Translations under genes and position numbers: made by a program
Origin: CAYXGZ01 sp964464755
GTDB taxonomy: Bacteria > Planctomycetota > MHYJ01 > JACPRB01
DNA length: 39,899 bases
Assembly: GCA_964464755.1 (NCBI GenBank)
Contig: CAYXGZ010000032.1
Coordinates: forward strand, 1 to 39,899
Direction of reading: 5' to 3'
The notes under the pieces: model-generated
Database searches by the model: none
What the model saw: the letters and a program-made list of their open reading frames with translations, nothing else
Told to the model about the DNA's origin: nothing
Shown: in pieces, positions 1-7,476 of the stretch
Layout of the letters: each line of letters starts with the position of its first letter
Numbering within the stretch: position 1 is the first letter of the stretch

Positions 1-1148
1 CCGGCTTCGACCGGTACTTCCAGATCGCCCGCTGCTTCCGCGACGAGGACCTCCGCGCCGACCGGCAGCTCGAGTTCACCCAGCTCGACCTCGAGATGTC
101 CTTCGTCGAGCCCGACGACGTCATGAAGGTCATCGAGACGGCCGTCGGCCATGTCTGGAAGCAGGTCCTCGGCGTGACGACGCCGGCCGCGTTCGAGCGG
201 ATCACCTACGACGACGCCATGCGCCTCTACGGCGTGGACAAGCCCGACCTCCGCTTCGGCCTGAAGATCTGGGACGTCACCTCCGGCGTCGCGGGCTCCG
301 GCTTCAAGGTCTTCTCCGAGGCCGCGAAGTCCGGCGTCGTCCGCGGCCTGACGGGCCCCGGCTGCGCGAAGTTCACCCGCAAGGAGACGGACGAGCTCGA
401 GACCTTCGCCAAGGGCCTCGGCGCGAAGGGCCTCGTGCAGCTCAAGGTCGAGGAGGGCGGGAAGCTCGCGGGCGGCGTCGTGAAGTTCCTCAAGGAGCCC
501 GAGCTCGCCGCCATCCTCCAGGCCTCCGGCGCGAAGGCCGGCGACATGGTCTTCCTCGTCGCCGACGCGGAGGACACGGCCGCGGGCGTGCTCGGCGCGC
601 TCCGCAACCACCTCCGGGACAAGCTCCAGCTCGCCAAGGCGGACGACTTCCGCTTCTGCTGGGTCGTCGACTTCCCGATGTTCGAGAAGTCCGACGCCGG
701 CATCGTCGCCCGGCACCACCCGTTTACCTGCCCGCAGGACGCCTACCTCGACGACCTCGAGACGGAGCCGCTCAAGGTCAAGGCGAAGGCCTACGACCTC
801 GTGCTCAACGGCCTGGAGCTCGGCGGCGGGTCGATCCGGATCCACCGGCCCGACCTCCAGCACCGCATCTTCCGGCTGCTCGGGCTCTCCGAGGAGTACC
901 TGCGCGACCGCTTCGGCTTCCTGCTCCAGGCCTTCGAGTTCGGCGCGCCCCCGCACGGCGGCATCGCGCTGGGCATCGACCGCATGGTGATGCTCGCGCT
1001 CGGCCTCGACAACATCCGCGACGCGATGACGTTCCCGAAGACCCAGCGCACCGTCGACCTGATGACCGGGGCGCCGGGCACCGTCCAGGACGCGCAGCTC
1101 AAGGAGCTCCACGTCCGCGTCGTCCAGCCGGAGGCCCCGAAGGCGTGA
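1..1148 (+). CDS. aspS: Aspartyl-tRNA synthetase, C-terminal part (5' end outside window)
   Basis: Class II synthetase that charges tRNA with aspartate (possibly also tRNA-Asn, if the enzyme is non-discriminating). The window opens inside the gene; the first full codon is at base 3 and 381 residues are visible. Class II motif 2 is seen at once as FRDEDLRADRQ followed by EFTQLDLEMSF. The bacterial-type GAD insertion follows (around ALRNHLRDKLQ), then the conserved FPMFE and HHPFT segments. Motif 3 is GIALGIDRMVML, and the end is the typical FPKTQRTVDLMTGAP. The catalytic core present is intact with no frameshift. The stop codon overlaps the GTG of the next gene (GTGA), so the sigma factor downstream is probably translationally coupled. 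Confidence 0.97.
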   Translation, partial: GFDRYFQIARCFRDEDLRADRQLEFTQLDLEMSFVEPDDVMKVIETAVGHVWKQVLGVTTPAAFERITYDDAMRLYGVDKPDLRFGLKIWDVTSGVAGSGFKVFSEAAKSGVVRGLTGPGCAKFTRKETDELETFAKGLGAKGLVQLKVEEGGKLAGGVVKFLKEPELAAILQASGAKAGDMVFLVADAEDTAAGVLGALRNHLRDKLQLAKADDFRFCWVVDFPMFEKSDAGIVARHHPFTCPQDAYLDDLETEPLKVKAKAYDLVLNGLELGGGSIRIHRPDLQHRIFRLLGLSEEYLRDRFGFLLQAFEFGAPPHGGIALGIDRMVMLALGLDNIRDAMTFPKTQRTVDLMTGAPGTVQDAQLKELHVRVVQPEAPKA

Positions 1149-1885
1149 CCTCCCGCGATCCGGTCACCGGCATCGGCGGGGAGGGCCGGCAGTTCCCGGC
1201 CACCTCGTGGACGCTGCTCCGCGGAGCCCGGGCCGCGGCGCCGGAGGAGCGGGCCCGCGCCCTGCAGCCCTTCCTCGAGCTCTACTGGAAGCCGGTCTAC
1301 TGCCTCGTCCGCCAGGCCTGGCGCAAGCCCAACGAGGAGTCCAAGGACCTCACGCAGGACTTCTTCGTGCGCGTCGTCCTCGAGGGCGGCCTGCTCGACA
1401 AGTACGACCGCTCCCGGGGCGGCTTCCGGGGCTTCCTCAAGGCGGCCGTGCTGAACTTCCTCCGCGACGACGCGAAGGCCGCCGGGGCCCTGAAGCGCGG
1501 CGGCGGGGCCGCGCTGCTCTCCCTGCCCGAGGGCGCGGCGGCGGGGGACCTCCCGCTCGACGACTCCCTGAGCCCCGAGCAGGCCTTCGACGCGACCTGG
1601 CGGGCCACCGTGCTCGGCAAGGCCCTCGAGCTCCTCGAGCGCCGGCTGCGCGCGGCGGGCAAGGGCCGGGCCTACGAGGCCTTCCAGCGCTACGACCTCG
1701 ATCCGCCCGCGGAGGGGATCAGCTACCCGGAGCTCGCGGCCTCCCTCGGCGTCTCGCGCGACGCGCTCAAGGACCTCCTCAAGCTCGCGCGGGCCGAGTA
1801 CCGCGCGGCGGTGCTCGACGTGGTGGCCGAGGGGGTGGAGTCCGAGGAGGATCTCGCCGGAGAGGTGGACGACCTGCTGGGCTAG
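1145..1885 (+). CDS. ECF-type RNA polymerase sigma factor, planctomycete-like
   Basis: 246 residues, GTG start inside the aspS stop. The N-terminal FPATSWTLL segment, the region-2 block SKDLTQDFFVRVV (about residues 66-78), and the DRSRGGFRGFLKAAVLNFL plus KRGGG segments match the large ECF-like sigma factors common in Planctomycetes. A region-4 helix-turn-helix is visible at about residues 190-225 (YPELAASLGVSRDALKDLLK). It ends with the acidic EEDLAGEVDDLL tail usual in that group. No anti-sigma gene follows; a Ser/Thr kinase lies 5.6 kb away. The stop overlaps the stop of the convergent propeller gene (CTAG). Inferred target sites are the three bipartite motifs upstream of 3111, 4033 and 7410. 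Confidence 0.85.
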   Translation: MTSRDPVTGIGGEGRQFPATSWTLLRGARAAAPEERARALQPFLELYWKPVYCLVRQAWRKPNEESKDLTQDFFVRVVLEGGLLDKYDRSRGGFRGFLKAAVLNFLRDDAKAAGALKRGGGAALLSLPEGAAAGDLPLDDSLSPEQAFDATWRATVLGKALELLERRLRAAGKGRAYEAFQRYDLDPPAEGISYPELAASLGVSRDALKDLLKLARAEYRAAVLDVVAEGVESEEDLAGEVDDLLG

Positions 1886-3111
1886 GGCCGCTTGTAGACG
1901 ACCAGCGTCCCGCCGTGGTGGTGGACGCGGCGCGGCGGCGAGGTCGTCAGGCGGATGACGTTGTCGTCGATGCAGTCCGAGCAGCAGCAGTAGGTCACCG
2001 CGAGGTAGGCGCCCCCCGGGCTGAAGCGCATCCGCGCCGGCCGGCCCAGCGACGGCGACGCCTCGATCCTCGCCAGCTTCAGCTTGGTGCGCGCGTCGAT
2101 GATCCTCACGGCCCAGGCTTCCGCGATCGCCAGCTCCGACTGGTCCCTCGAGGCCTCCACCGCGTAGCCGTCGATGACGTCGATCGGTTCCTGCTTCGCC
2201 TTGGCCTTCCGGCCGGCGGAGATCGGCGGGGGGAAGTCCCGGAGCTCCTGGGCGACCTTCCAGAACTTGACCTTGCCCTCCCAGCCCGCGGTGACGAGCG
2301 TTTCGTCGCCGAGCATCTCCATCGAGCTGACCGACTTCTCGTGCGGCTTGAAGCAGCCCTTCTGGGCCAGGGTCTTGGTGACGACGACCGCGCGCGTCCG
2401 CGCCGTGGCCTGGTCCTTCGAAACCGGCTCCGGCCCCCTGCTCCGCCGGTACTGGAACAACCTCCACTCGTCCTCGGGGAGCCCGACGGGGAAGGGGTAC
2501 ACGTACCCGCCGTCGAAGCCGAGCCAGACCTCGTTCATCCGGAAGGCGAAGCAGTTCACGTGGGGCAGCAGGAGGTTCTCCGCGCTGGACTGGAGCGGGA
2601 GGTCCGCCCAGCCCGCCTCGAACACGAACGGGCGCGGCTCCTCGAGGCCGTCGAGCTTCCAGAAGCGGACGCCCTTGCCGCCGCTGGAGAGCACCAGCCA
2701 GCGGCCGTCCGGCGAGAAGGCCGCGGGGCAGCGGGAGTTCCGCGCCCCGTCGTGGCCCGTGACGGCCGTCTCGAGCGCGAACTTCAGCTTGGAGTAGTCC
2801 TTCGTCTCGTGGACCACCGAGTCCTGCGTCGAGCTCCTCGTGACCAGGAGCTTCCCGTCGGTGCTGTAGACGGCCTCGTCGACCAGCTCGTACTGCAGGA
2901 ACGACTTCACCAGGCCGCCGTCGGGGAAGGAGTGCACCGCCGCGTAGTTCCGGCCCGAGATCGCGAGCTGCCGGCCGTCGGGGCTGAAGTTGACGCCGAC
3001 GACCGCCTTGCCGTCGAAGCGCCAGGCCTCCGCCCAGTCCGTCTTCGGCGCGTCCTGCCCGGCGGCGGGCAGGGACGCGGCCAGCAGGATCGCGACGCCG
3101 AGTCGTTTCAT
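1882..3111 (-). CDS. Secreted WD40-like beta-propeller protein with C-terminal CxCxxC motif
   Basis: 409 residues. A signal peptide is clear (MKRLGVAILLAASLPAAGQD), so export is predicted. WD40/YVTN-like blades are visible as repeated FSPDGRxL/VRFWKL units (VVGVNFSPDGRQLAISGRN near residue 40, FSPDGRWLVLSSGGKG near 155, VTAGWEGKVKFWKV near 265, RMRFSPGGAYLAVTY near 365). The end carries YCCCSDCID and HHGGTLVVY. The same layout (GRPAR...LAVxYCxCxDC...HGGxxVVY) ends the protein at 6199-7410, so the two are paralogues. CxCxxC plus histidines could bind metal, which is inference. No enzymatic motif was recognised. Its upstream region carries the bipartite promoter-like motif at 3129-3159. Confidence 0.75.
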   Translation of the reverse strand: MKRLGVAILLAASLPAAGQDAPKTDWAEAWRFDGKAVVGVNFSPDGRQLAISGRNYAAVHSFPDGGLVKSFLQYELVDEAVYSTDGKLLVTRSSTQDSVVHETKDYSKLKFALETAVTGHDGARNSRCPAAFSPDGRWLVLSSGGKGVRFWKLDGLEEPRPFVFEAGWADLPLQSSAENLLLPHVNCFAFRMNEVWLGFDGGYVYPFPVGLPEDEWRLFQYRRSRGPEPVSKDQATARTRAVVVTKTLAQKGCFKPHEKSVSSMEMLGDETLVTAGWEGKVKFWKVAQELRDFPPPISAGRKAKAKQEPIDVIDGYAVEASRDQSELAIAEAWAVRIIDARTKLKLARIEASPSLGRPARMRFSPGGAYLAVTYCCCSDCIDDNVIRLTTSPPRRVHHHGGTLVVYKRP

Positions 3112-3128
3112 CCGGGGTCCTCTGCCCC

Positions 3129-3159
3129 CGATACGAGAAGGGGGGCGAATCGGGGGAAG
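3129..3159 (-). promoter_or_regulatory. Bipartite promoter-like motif, candidate ECF sigma site
   Basis: Reads CTTCCCCC (3159-3152), 16 nt spacer, CGTATCG (3135-3129), 17 nt before the ATG of the propeller gene. The same pair of boxes with 15-16 nt spacing occurs at 4063-4092 and 7425-7455. CGTA is a common -10 core of ECF sigma promoters; the C-rich -35 is not a known textbook box. A TATACT hexamer overlaps at 3158-3163. Confidence 0.5.
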
Positions 3160-3187
3160 TATATCCCGCCCTCCCCGGCCTGCGGGG

Positions 3188-4033
3188 TCATTCTTCCGTG
3201 AAGGAGTTCCCGTAGAGGTACTTGCGGAACACGTCCTCGAGCGGGACAGGGGCCTGCACCTCCGCCGAGCGCTCGGCGAGGTCGGCGTGCACGGCGACCA
3301 GGTGCCGCAGCCCCTCGAGCAGCCCGCGCTTGCGCGACTCCTGGTTGCGGGTGCCGGGGCCCCCGGGGCCGCTGCGCAGCGTCTTCTCCTCCTCCTCGAG
3401 CTTCCGGATGACCTCGTTGAGCGCCTTCCTCCGCTCGCCCTGCAGGCGGACGTAGTCGGGCAGCTTGTCCTCGCGCCAGGCCTTGCCGGCCCCGCAGGTC
3501 GCCGTGGCGAGCGAGGTCGCGAACGACACCTCCTGCAGGAACCACGCGGGCGAGAAGTAGCCCGAGAGGTACGAGAGCACCTTGCGGTCGGGCGTGGCGA
3601 GGAAGGTCGCGAAGTTCTTGGTCGCGAAGGCCTCGTACGTGTCGTCGCGGATCCCGCGCTCGGTGGTGGGGTCCGTGTTCAGGAAGCCGGGCCGGCGGTT
3701 GATGGACACGCAGACGAAGGCCTCGTTGACGACCTTGGCCACGTCGGCGTTCGAGAACGTCACGGTTCTCATGACATCGCCCGCCGCTCAGCAGCCCTCG
3801 AACTTCATCTCGCCGACGAGGTTGACGACGAGGAGCAGCTTGCCCTCCTTCGCCGCCTTCGCCGCGGCCTCGTCGAGGCCCTCGACCCACTGCACCGTGC
3901 CGGGCTTGTTGTAGTTCTTCCAGGGGCGGTAGGCCTGGCCGGGGTCCTTGCGGTTCCGCGAATGTCCCTCGTCCTGTCCGAGCGCCGGGGTCGCCAGGAA
4001 CGCCAGCGCCAGCACCGCCGCGATCTTTCTCAT
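3188..4033 (-). CDS. Predicted secreted thioredoxin-like selenoprotein (in-frame TGA read as selenocysteine)
   Basis: A TGA at 3790-3788 sits inside one continuous reading frame from ATG 4033 to a stop at 3188, giving 281 residues with Sec82. Residues 1-20 form a signal peptide (MRKIAAVLALAFLATPALGQ). Before the TGA the protein reads AKEGKLLLVVNLVGEMKFEGC; the stretch after it (RTVTFSNADVAKVVNEAFVCVSIN) is the usual second half of a thioredoxin_7/DUF255-like fold. Both sides therefore belong to one domain, and the TGA falls at the active-site turn, as Cys81-Sec82. Placed on a normal CxxC protein, Sec aligns with the nucleophilic first cysteine. A hairpin fitting a bacterial SECIS follows at 3757-3777. 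Residues 140-200 are a charged coiled-coil-like region. The alternative, two separate small genes or a pseudogene, is less likely because the reading frame is unshifted. Confidence 0.78.
3757..3777 (-). promoter_or_regulatory. Candidate bacterial SECIS hairpin for the thioredoxin-like selenoprotein
   Basis: Downstream of TGA 3790-3788 the RNA can form AUGUCAU / GUGACGU (7 bp including two G-U pairs) closing a 7-nt loop GAGAACC (3770-3764). The loop begins 17 nt after the UGA with a G in first position, within the 16-37 nt distance reported for bacterial SECIS elements. Folding was done by eye. Confidence 0.5.
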
Positions 4034-4062
4034 CGGGCCTCCAGGGTTTCCGCTCCGTGACT

Positions 4063-4092
4063 CGGTACGAGATTCCCCGCGCGAGGGGGGAG
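4063..4092 (-). promoter_or_regulatory. Bipartite promoter-like motif upstream of the selenoprotein gene
   Basis: CTCCCCCC (4092-4085), 15 nt, CGTACCG (4069-4063), 29 nt before ATG 4033. It matches the sites at 3129-3159 and 7425-7455. A GGAGG ribosome-binding site lies between the motif and the ATG. Confidence 0.45.
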
Positions 4093-4095
4093 AAT

Positions 4096-6195
4096 TCAGC
4101 GCGTGCCCGCCGCGTCGAGGCGGGCCGTCCAGGTCGCGACGGCCTCCGCGCGCGCCGACGCCGATCCGAAGATCCAGTCGGCGAACGCGTCCGTCCCCGT
4201 CCGGCGGCGCAGGCCGAGGTACGCGACGTAGCGCACCCACCCGTCGGCGTCCTCGAGCAGCCCCAGCAGGGTCCGCCCGGCCTCGTGGCCCGGGCAGGCC
4301 GCGATGGCCGCCGCGGCCTCCGCCCGGCCCCGCGGGTCCTTCCACTCGGCGAGGAAGCGCTTCAGGTCGGGGAGGAGGTCGGGGCTCGCCGCGCGGCCCA
4401 TCTCGAGGAGGACCGTCTCGACGAGCGGCGCGTGGGCCCGGACTTCCGGCGGGAAGGCCTGGGGGCCGCCGACGACCTCGCGGCGCGCGACGGCCTTGTC
4501 CTCGACGGCCCGGGCCAGCACCGCGCGCAGCAGCTCGGGGTGCTCGCGTCCGGCGACCTCGACGGCCGCCGTCGCCAGCGCGGCCGGGATCTTGCCGCCC
4601 TTCGCGATCTTCTCGAGCAGCGACCGCGCCGCCGGGCCGCCCTCGACGGGCCGGGCCCGGCCCAGGAGCCGCAGCGCCCCCGCCCGGAGCGCCCCGTCCT
4701 CGGCCTCGTTCGCGAGGAGCTCCAGCACCGGGGCCGCGGGGAGCCGCTCGTTCCGCGCGAGGACCTCGAGCGACTTCAGGCGCACCGAGGTGGAGGTCTT
4801 GGGCGAGGTCACCGCCATCTCGGCGAGGAGCTCGGCCCCCGACTCCGAGGTCCCGAGCGCCTCGGGCAGGAGGAGCTGCACGGCGGGGGGGAACTCCGAC
4901 CAGCCGCCGTCCTCGAACATGGTCTCGAAGCGGCGGCGCGCGGCGTCGTCGCCCGCCATGGCGATCGCGATGGAGCAGAGCGCCTGCAGGGTGCGGCGCC
5001 GCGTCCCCGGGGCGTCGAGGTTCCCGAGGCCGGTGCGCGGATCGGCCCCCGGCGCCCGGCCCGCCTCCTCGCCGGGGAGCGGCGTGGCGAGGCGGACCCG
5101 CAGCTCCTCGAGGGCCGCCCGGCCCGCCTTCATCCGGCCCAGCGCGGGGATCGCCGACCAGAGGTAGTCGACGTCGCCGGCGAGCGACTTCTTCATCAGG
5201 GCGAGGACGGGCTCCGCGCCGGCCGGGTCGCCGATCATCCCGAGCGCGTAGGTGGCCGCGGCCTGGCGGGGGCCGTCGTTCGTCGCGAGGACCTTCACGA
5301 GGTCGGGGACGACGGAGCGCTCCCGCCTCGCGGCCAGGCCCATGAGCGCCCGCATCCAGATCACCGGGTCCTTCGTGCTCCGGAGCAGGTCGGCGAGCAC
5401 CCGGGTCGCGTCGGGGTGGGGGCAGGAGCCGAGCTGGAAGGTCGCGTTGCGGGCGAGGAAGGAGTGCGAGCTCCGGGCGCAGGCGGCCAGCGAGTCGAAG
5501 GACTCGGGCCCGAGGGCCGAGAGGCGCCGCGCGTAGTTCGGGTCGAGCGCGTGCGGGTGGCCCGAGCTGAGCTCGATCGTCGCGAGGCGGTGGAGCATCG
5601 CCGCGTGCGGGTCCTTCGACGTCGGCACCAGCGGGCGGGCCCCGGGGAGGGCCGCGACGGACTTCCGCAGGTACTTCTCGGAGCGCTGGGAGCCCACGCC
5701 GCCGAACTCGCCCGCGAGCACGGGATCGCCCAGGTCGAGGCCGTAGGCCGCGTTCTCGAGCCAGGACTGCGATTCCGGGTGGAGGATCTCGCGGAGGTTC
5801 GCGGTCATCGCGATCCAGGCGAGCTCGGGCGGCACGGGGGGAGGATAGATCCACGCCGCCTCCAGGTCGGAGGCCGTCGCCACGTCGCGGCCGCCCGCGG
5901 CGGGCATCCGCACCGAGAGGTGGCCCGGCAGGTCGCGGCTCGTGCCGACGAAGTAGCCCGAGACGTCGGAGATCGTGATCCCCGGGTCGACGGGGCGCGC
6001 GCGCTCCTCGACGACCGTGGAGCCGGGGCCGCCGGTCCGCCTGGCGGCGACCGACGCGATGCCGCGCGCGTGGCCCGTGGGGACGGGACGGCGCCACTGG
6101 CGGGCCCAGTCCATCGGCGAGCCGGGGGGCGAGCCGACGTCGAGGTCCGGCGCCAGCGCGAGCGAGCCGAGCAGCAGGAGCGCGGCGAGCTTCAT
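4096..6195 (-). CDS. Secreted HEAT-repeat protein
   Basis: 699 residues with an N-terminal signal-like segment (MKLAALLLLGSLALAPDLDV). From about residue 250 onward it is a string of alpha-helical HEAT-type units: DATRVLADLLRSTKDPVIWMRALMGL, SVVPDLVKVLATNDGPRQAAATYALGMIG, and a last set ending RTLLGLLEDADGWVRYVAYLGLR. Such solenoids serve as protein-binding scaffolds; no catalytic motif is visible. Residues 40-240 are a different region with many prolines and tryptophans that I do not recognise. The start lies only 3 nt after the stop of the propeller gene upstream, so the two are one operon and probably one complex or pathway. Confidence 0.75.
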   Translation of the reverse strand: MKLAALLLLGSLALAPDLDVGSPPGSPMDWARQWRRPVPTGHARGIASVAARRTGGPGSTVVEERARPVDPGITISDVSGYFVGTSRDLPGHLSVRMPAAGGRDVATASDLEAAWIYPPPVPPELAWIAMTANLREILHPESQSWLENAAYGLDLGDPVLAGEFGGVGSQRSEKYLRKSVAALPGARPLVPTSKDPHAAMLHRLATIELSSGHPHALDPNYARRLSALGPESFDSLAACARSSHSFLARNATFQLGSCPHPDATRVLADLLRSTKDPVIWMRALMGLAARRERSVVPDLVKVLATNDGPRQAAATYALGMIGDPAGAEPVLALMKKSLAGDVDYLWSAIPALGRMKAGRAALEELRVRLATPLPGEEAGRAPGADPRTGLGNLDAPGTRRRTLQALCSIAIAMAGDDAARRRFETMFEDGGWSEFPPAVQLLLPEALGTSESGAELLAEMAVTSPKTSTSVRLKSLEVLARNERLPAAPVLELLANEAEDGALRAGALRLLGRARPVEGGPAARSLLEKIAKGGKIPAALATAAVEVAGREHPELLRAVLARAVEDKAVARREVVGGPQAFPPEVRAHAPLVETVLLEMGRAASPDLLPDLKRFLAEWKDPRGRAEAAAAIAACPGHEAGRTLLGLLEDADGWVRYVAYLGLRRRTGTDAFADWIFGSASARAEAVATWTARLDAAGTR

Positions 6196-6198
6196 GGC

Positions 6199-7410
6199 CT
6201 ACTTGCCCTTCAGGGGGCGGGCGTCGTAGACCACGATTCGGCCGCCGTGCTCGTAGGGACGGCGGGCGCGGTCGCGCATCGGGCTCGTGGCGCGGTCGCA
6301 GTCCACGCACTTGCAGTAGAGGACGGCCAGGTGCCGCCCCGCGGTGTCGAACGCGAGCCTCGCGGGCCGGCCGATCTTCGGGTCGGCGGGGAGGAAGTGG
6401 GTCGCCTTGAGGCCCGGCGTCGCGCCGAGCGTGACGCGGTAGATGCGCACGCCCGCGGGCTCGGAGACGGCGAGCACGGAGGCGAGGGGCTGGTACGCGA
6501 GGAAGCGGCCCGGGACCTCCGCGTGCCGCGGCGGGTCCTTCGGCCGGACGGGCTGGGCCCACGGGGGCGTCGTGACGCGCTCGGTGACGCTCCACATCCG
6601 CACGTGCCCGTCGGTCCCGGCCGTGAAGAGATGGCCGCCGTCACGCGTCGCGCCGATCGAGGTGATGTCGCCGGCGTGCGGGCGGAAGGCCTGCGCGCTC
6701 TCGAGGGTCCGGGTCGGCCGGTACTCGAGGCCGCGCTTGCGCTGCGAGTCGCTGACGACGGGGTCGAGCTTCTTGTAGTCGTAGACCGAGAGGTAGCCGT
6801 CCTCCTGGCCCGCGAAGACCCAGCCGCCGCCGAAGCGCAGGGCGGTGACGTGGTTCATGAGCGCCTGGCCCCAGCCCTCAACGTTCTGCTCGGGGACCTC
6901 GGCCTGGCGCGAGACGTTGGCCGCGCCGACCGAGTCGAGGGTCCAGATGCGGAAGCCCTTGCCCGCGTTCGCGAGGGCGACCCAGGCCCCGGAGGCCGTG
7001 AAGACCGCGGGCCCGCGGCCGGGGGGCTGGGGGCCGCGCGCGGCGCCGGCGGGCGGCTCCGCGTGGTAGCGCAGGGTCCGGCCCGAGGGCCAGTCGAGGA
7101 GCTCCGTCCGGTTCGAGGTCGTGCGGACGACGAGGAGCTTCATCGACGGATCCCAGGCGACCTCCGACACGGGCTCGTCCCAGGGGATGAACTTCTCGGG
7201 GCCGCCGAAGGGGAGGTCGACGACGCGCACGCCCTTCGAGGAGCCCAGCGCGAGCTTGGATCCCCCCGGCTCGAAATGGAACGCGTCCGCGTCGACCTCG
7301 GGGCTCCAGAGGACCTCGAGCGTCGGCGGGGGCGGCGACTCCTGGGAGGAGCCGGCCGAGGCGGACAGGGCGGCGAGCACGCAGGCGGCGAGCAGGCGGG
7401 TGAGTTTCAT
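6199..7410 (-). CDS. Secreted WD40-like beta-propeller protein, paralogue of 1882-3111
   Basis: 403 residues from the ATG at 7410, chosen because a signal peptide follows directly (MKLTRLLAACVLAALSASAG). Blade-like repeats include VSEVAWDPSMKLLVV, KGFRIWTLDSVG, ITSIGATRDGGHLFTAGTDG followed by HVRMWSV, and GRPARLAFDTAGRHLAVLY. The C-terminus has YCKCVDCDR and EHGGRIVVYDARP, matching the CxCxxC plus HGG ending of the protein at 1882-3111. Function unknown; a sensor or scaffold in the envelope is plausible. It heads an operon with the HEAT protein (3 nt gap) and is divergent from the Ser/Thr kinase across a 66-nt region holding promoters for both. Confidence 0.75.
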   Translation of the reverse strand: MKLTRLLAACVLAALSASAGSSQESPPPPTLEVLWSPEVDADAFHFEPGGSKLALGSSKGVRVVDLPFGGPEKFIPWDEPVSEVAWDPSMKLLVVRTTSNRTELLDWPSGRTLRYHAEPPAGAARGPQPPGRGPAVFTASGAWVALANAGKGFRIWTLDSVGAANVSRQAEVPEQNVEGWGQALMNHVTALRFGGGWVFAGQEDGYLSVYDYKKLDPVVSDSQRKRGLEYRPTRTLESAQAFRPHAGDITSIGATRDGGHLFTAGTDGHVRMWSVTERVTTPPWAQPVRPKDPPRHAEVPGRFLAYQPLASVLAVSEPAGVRIYRVTLGATPGLKATHFLPADPKIGRPARLAFDTAGRHLAVLYCKCVDCDRATSPMRDRARRPYEHGGRIVVYDARPLKGK

Positions 7411-7424
7411 GGATCCCTCGGCCC

Positions 7425-7455
7425 CGATACGGAATCCGGCCCCGTCCGGGGGGAG
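7425..7455 (-). promoter_or_regulatory. Bipartite promoter-like motif upstream of the second propeller gene
   Basis: CTCCCCCC (7455-7448), exactly 16 nt, CGTATCG (7431-7425), 14 nt before ATG 7410. Same boxes and spacing as at 3129-3159. It lies in the divergent region shared with the kinase gene. Confidence 0.5.
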
Positions 7456-7463
7456 CCGGGCGA

Positions 7464-7469
7464 TATATT
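7464..7469 (+). promoter_or_regulatory. -10 box of the kinase gene, probable leaderless start
   Basis: TATATT ends 7 nt before the kinase ATG (7477), so transcription would begin at or next to the start codon. No Shine-Dalgarno sequence is available in that space and no good -35 is seen. Confidence 0.45.
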
Positions 7470-7476
7470 CCGGCGG

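Noticed and set aside
4057..7476. Very long open plus-strand frame running into the kinase gene
   Set aside because: It is antisense to the HEAT and propeller genes, is made of Arg/Gly/Asp-rich low-complexity text, and matches no family. The kinase proper starts at 7477.
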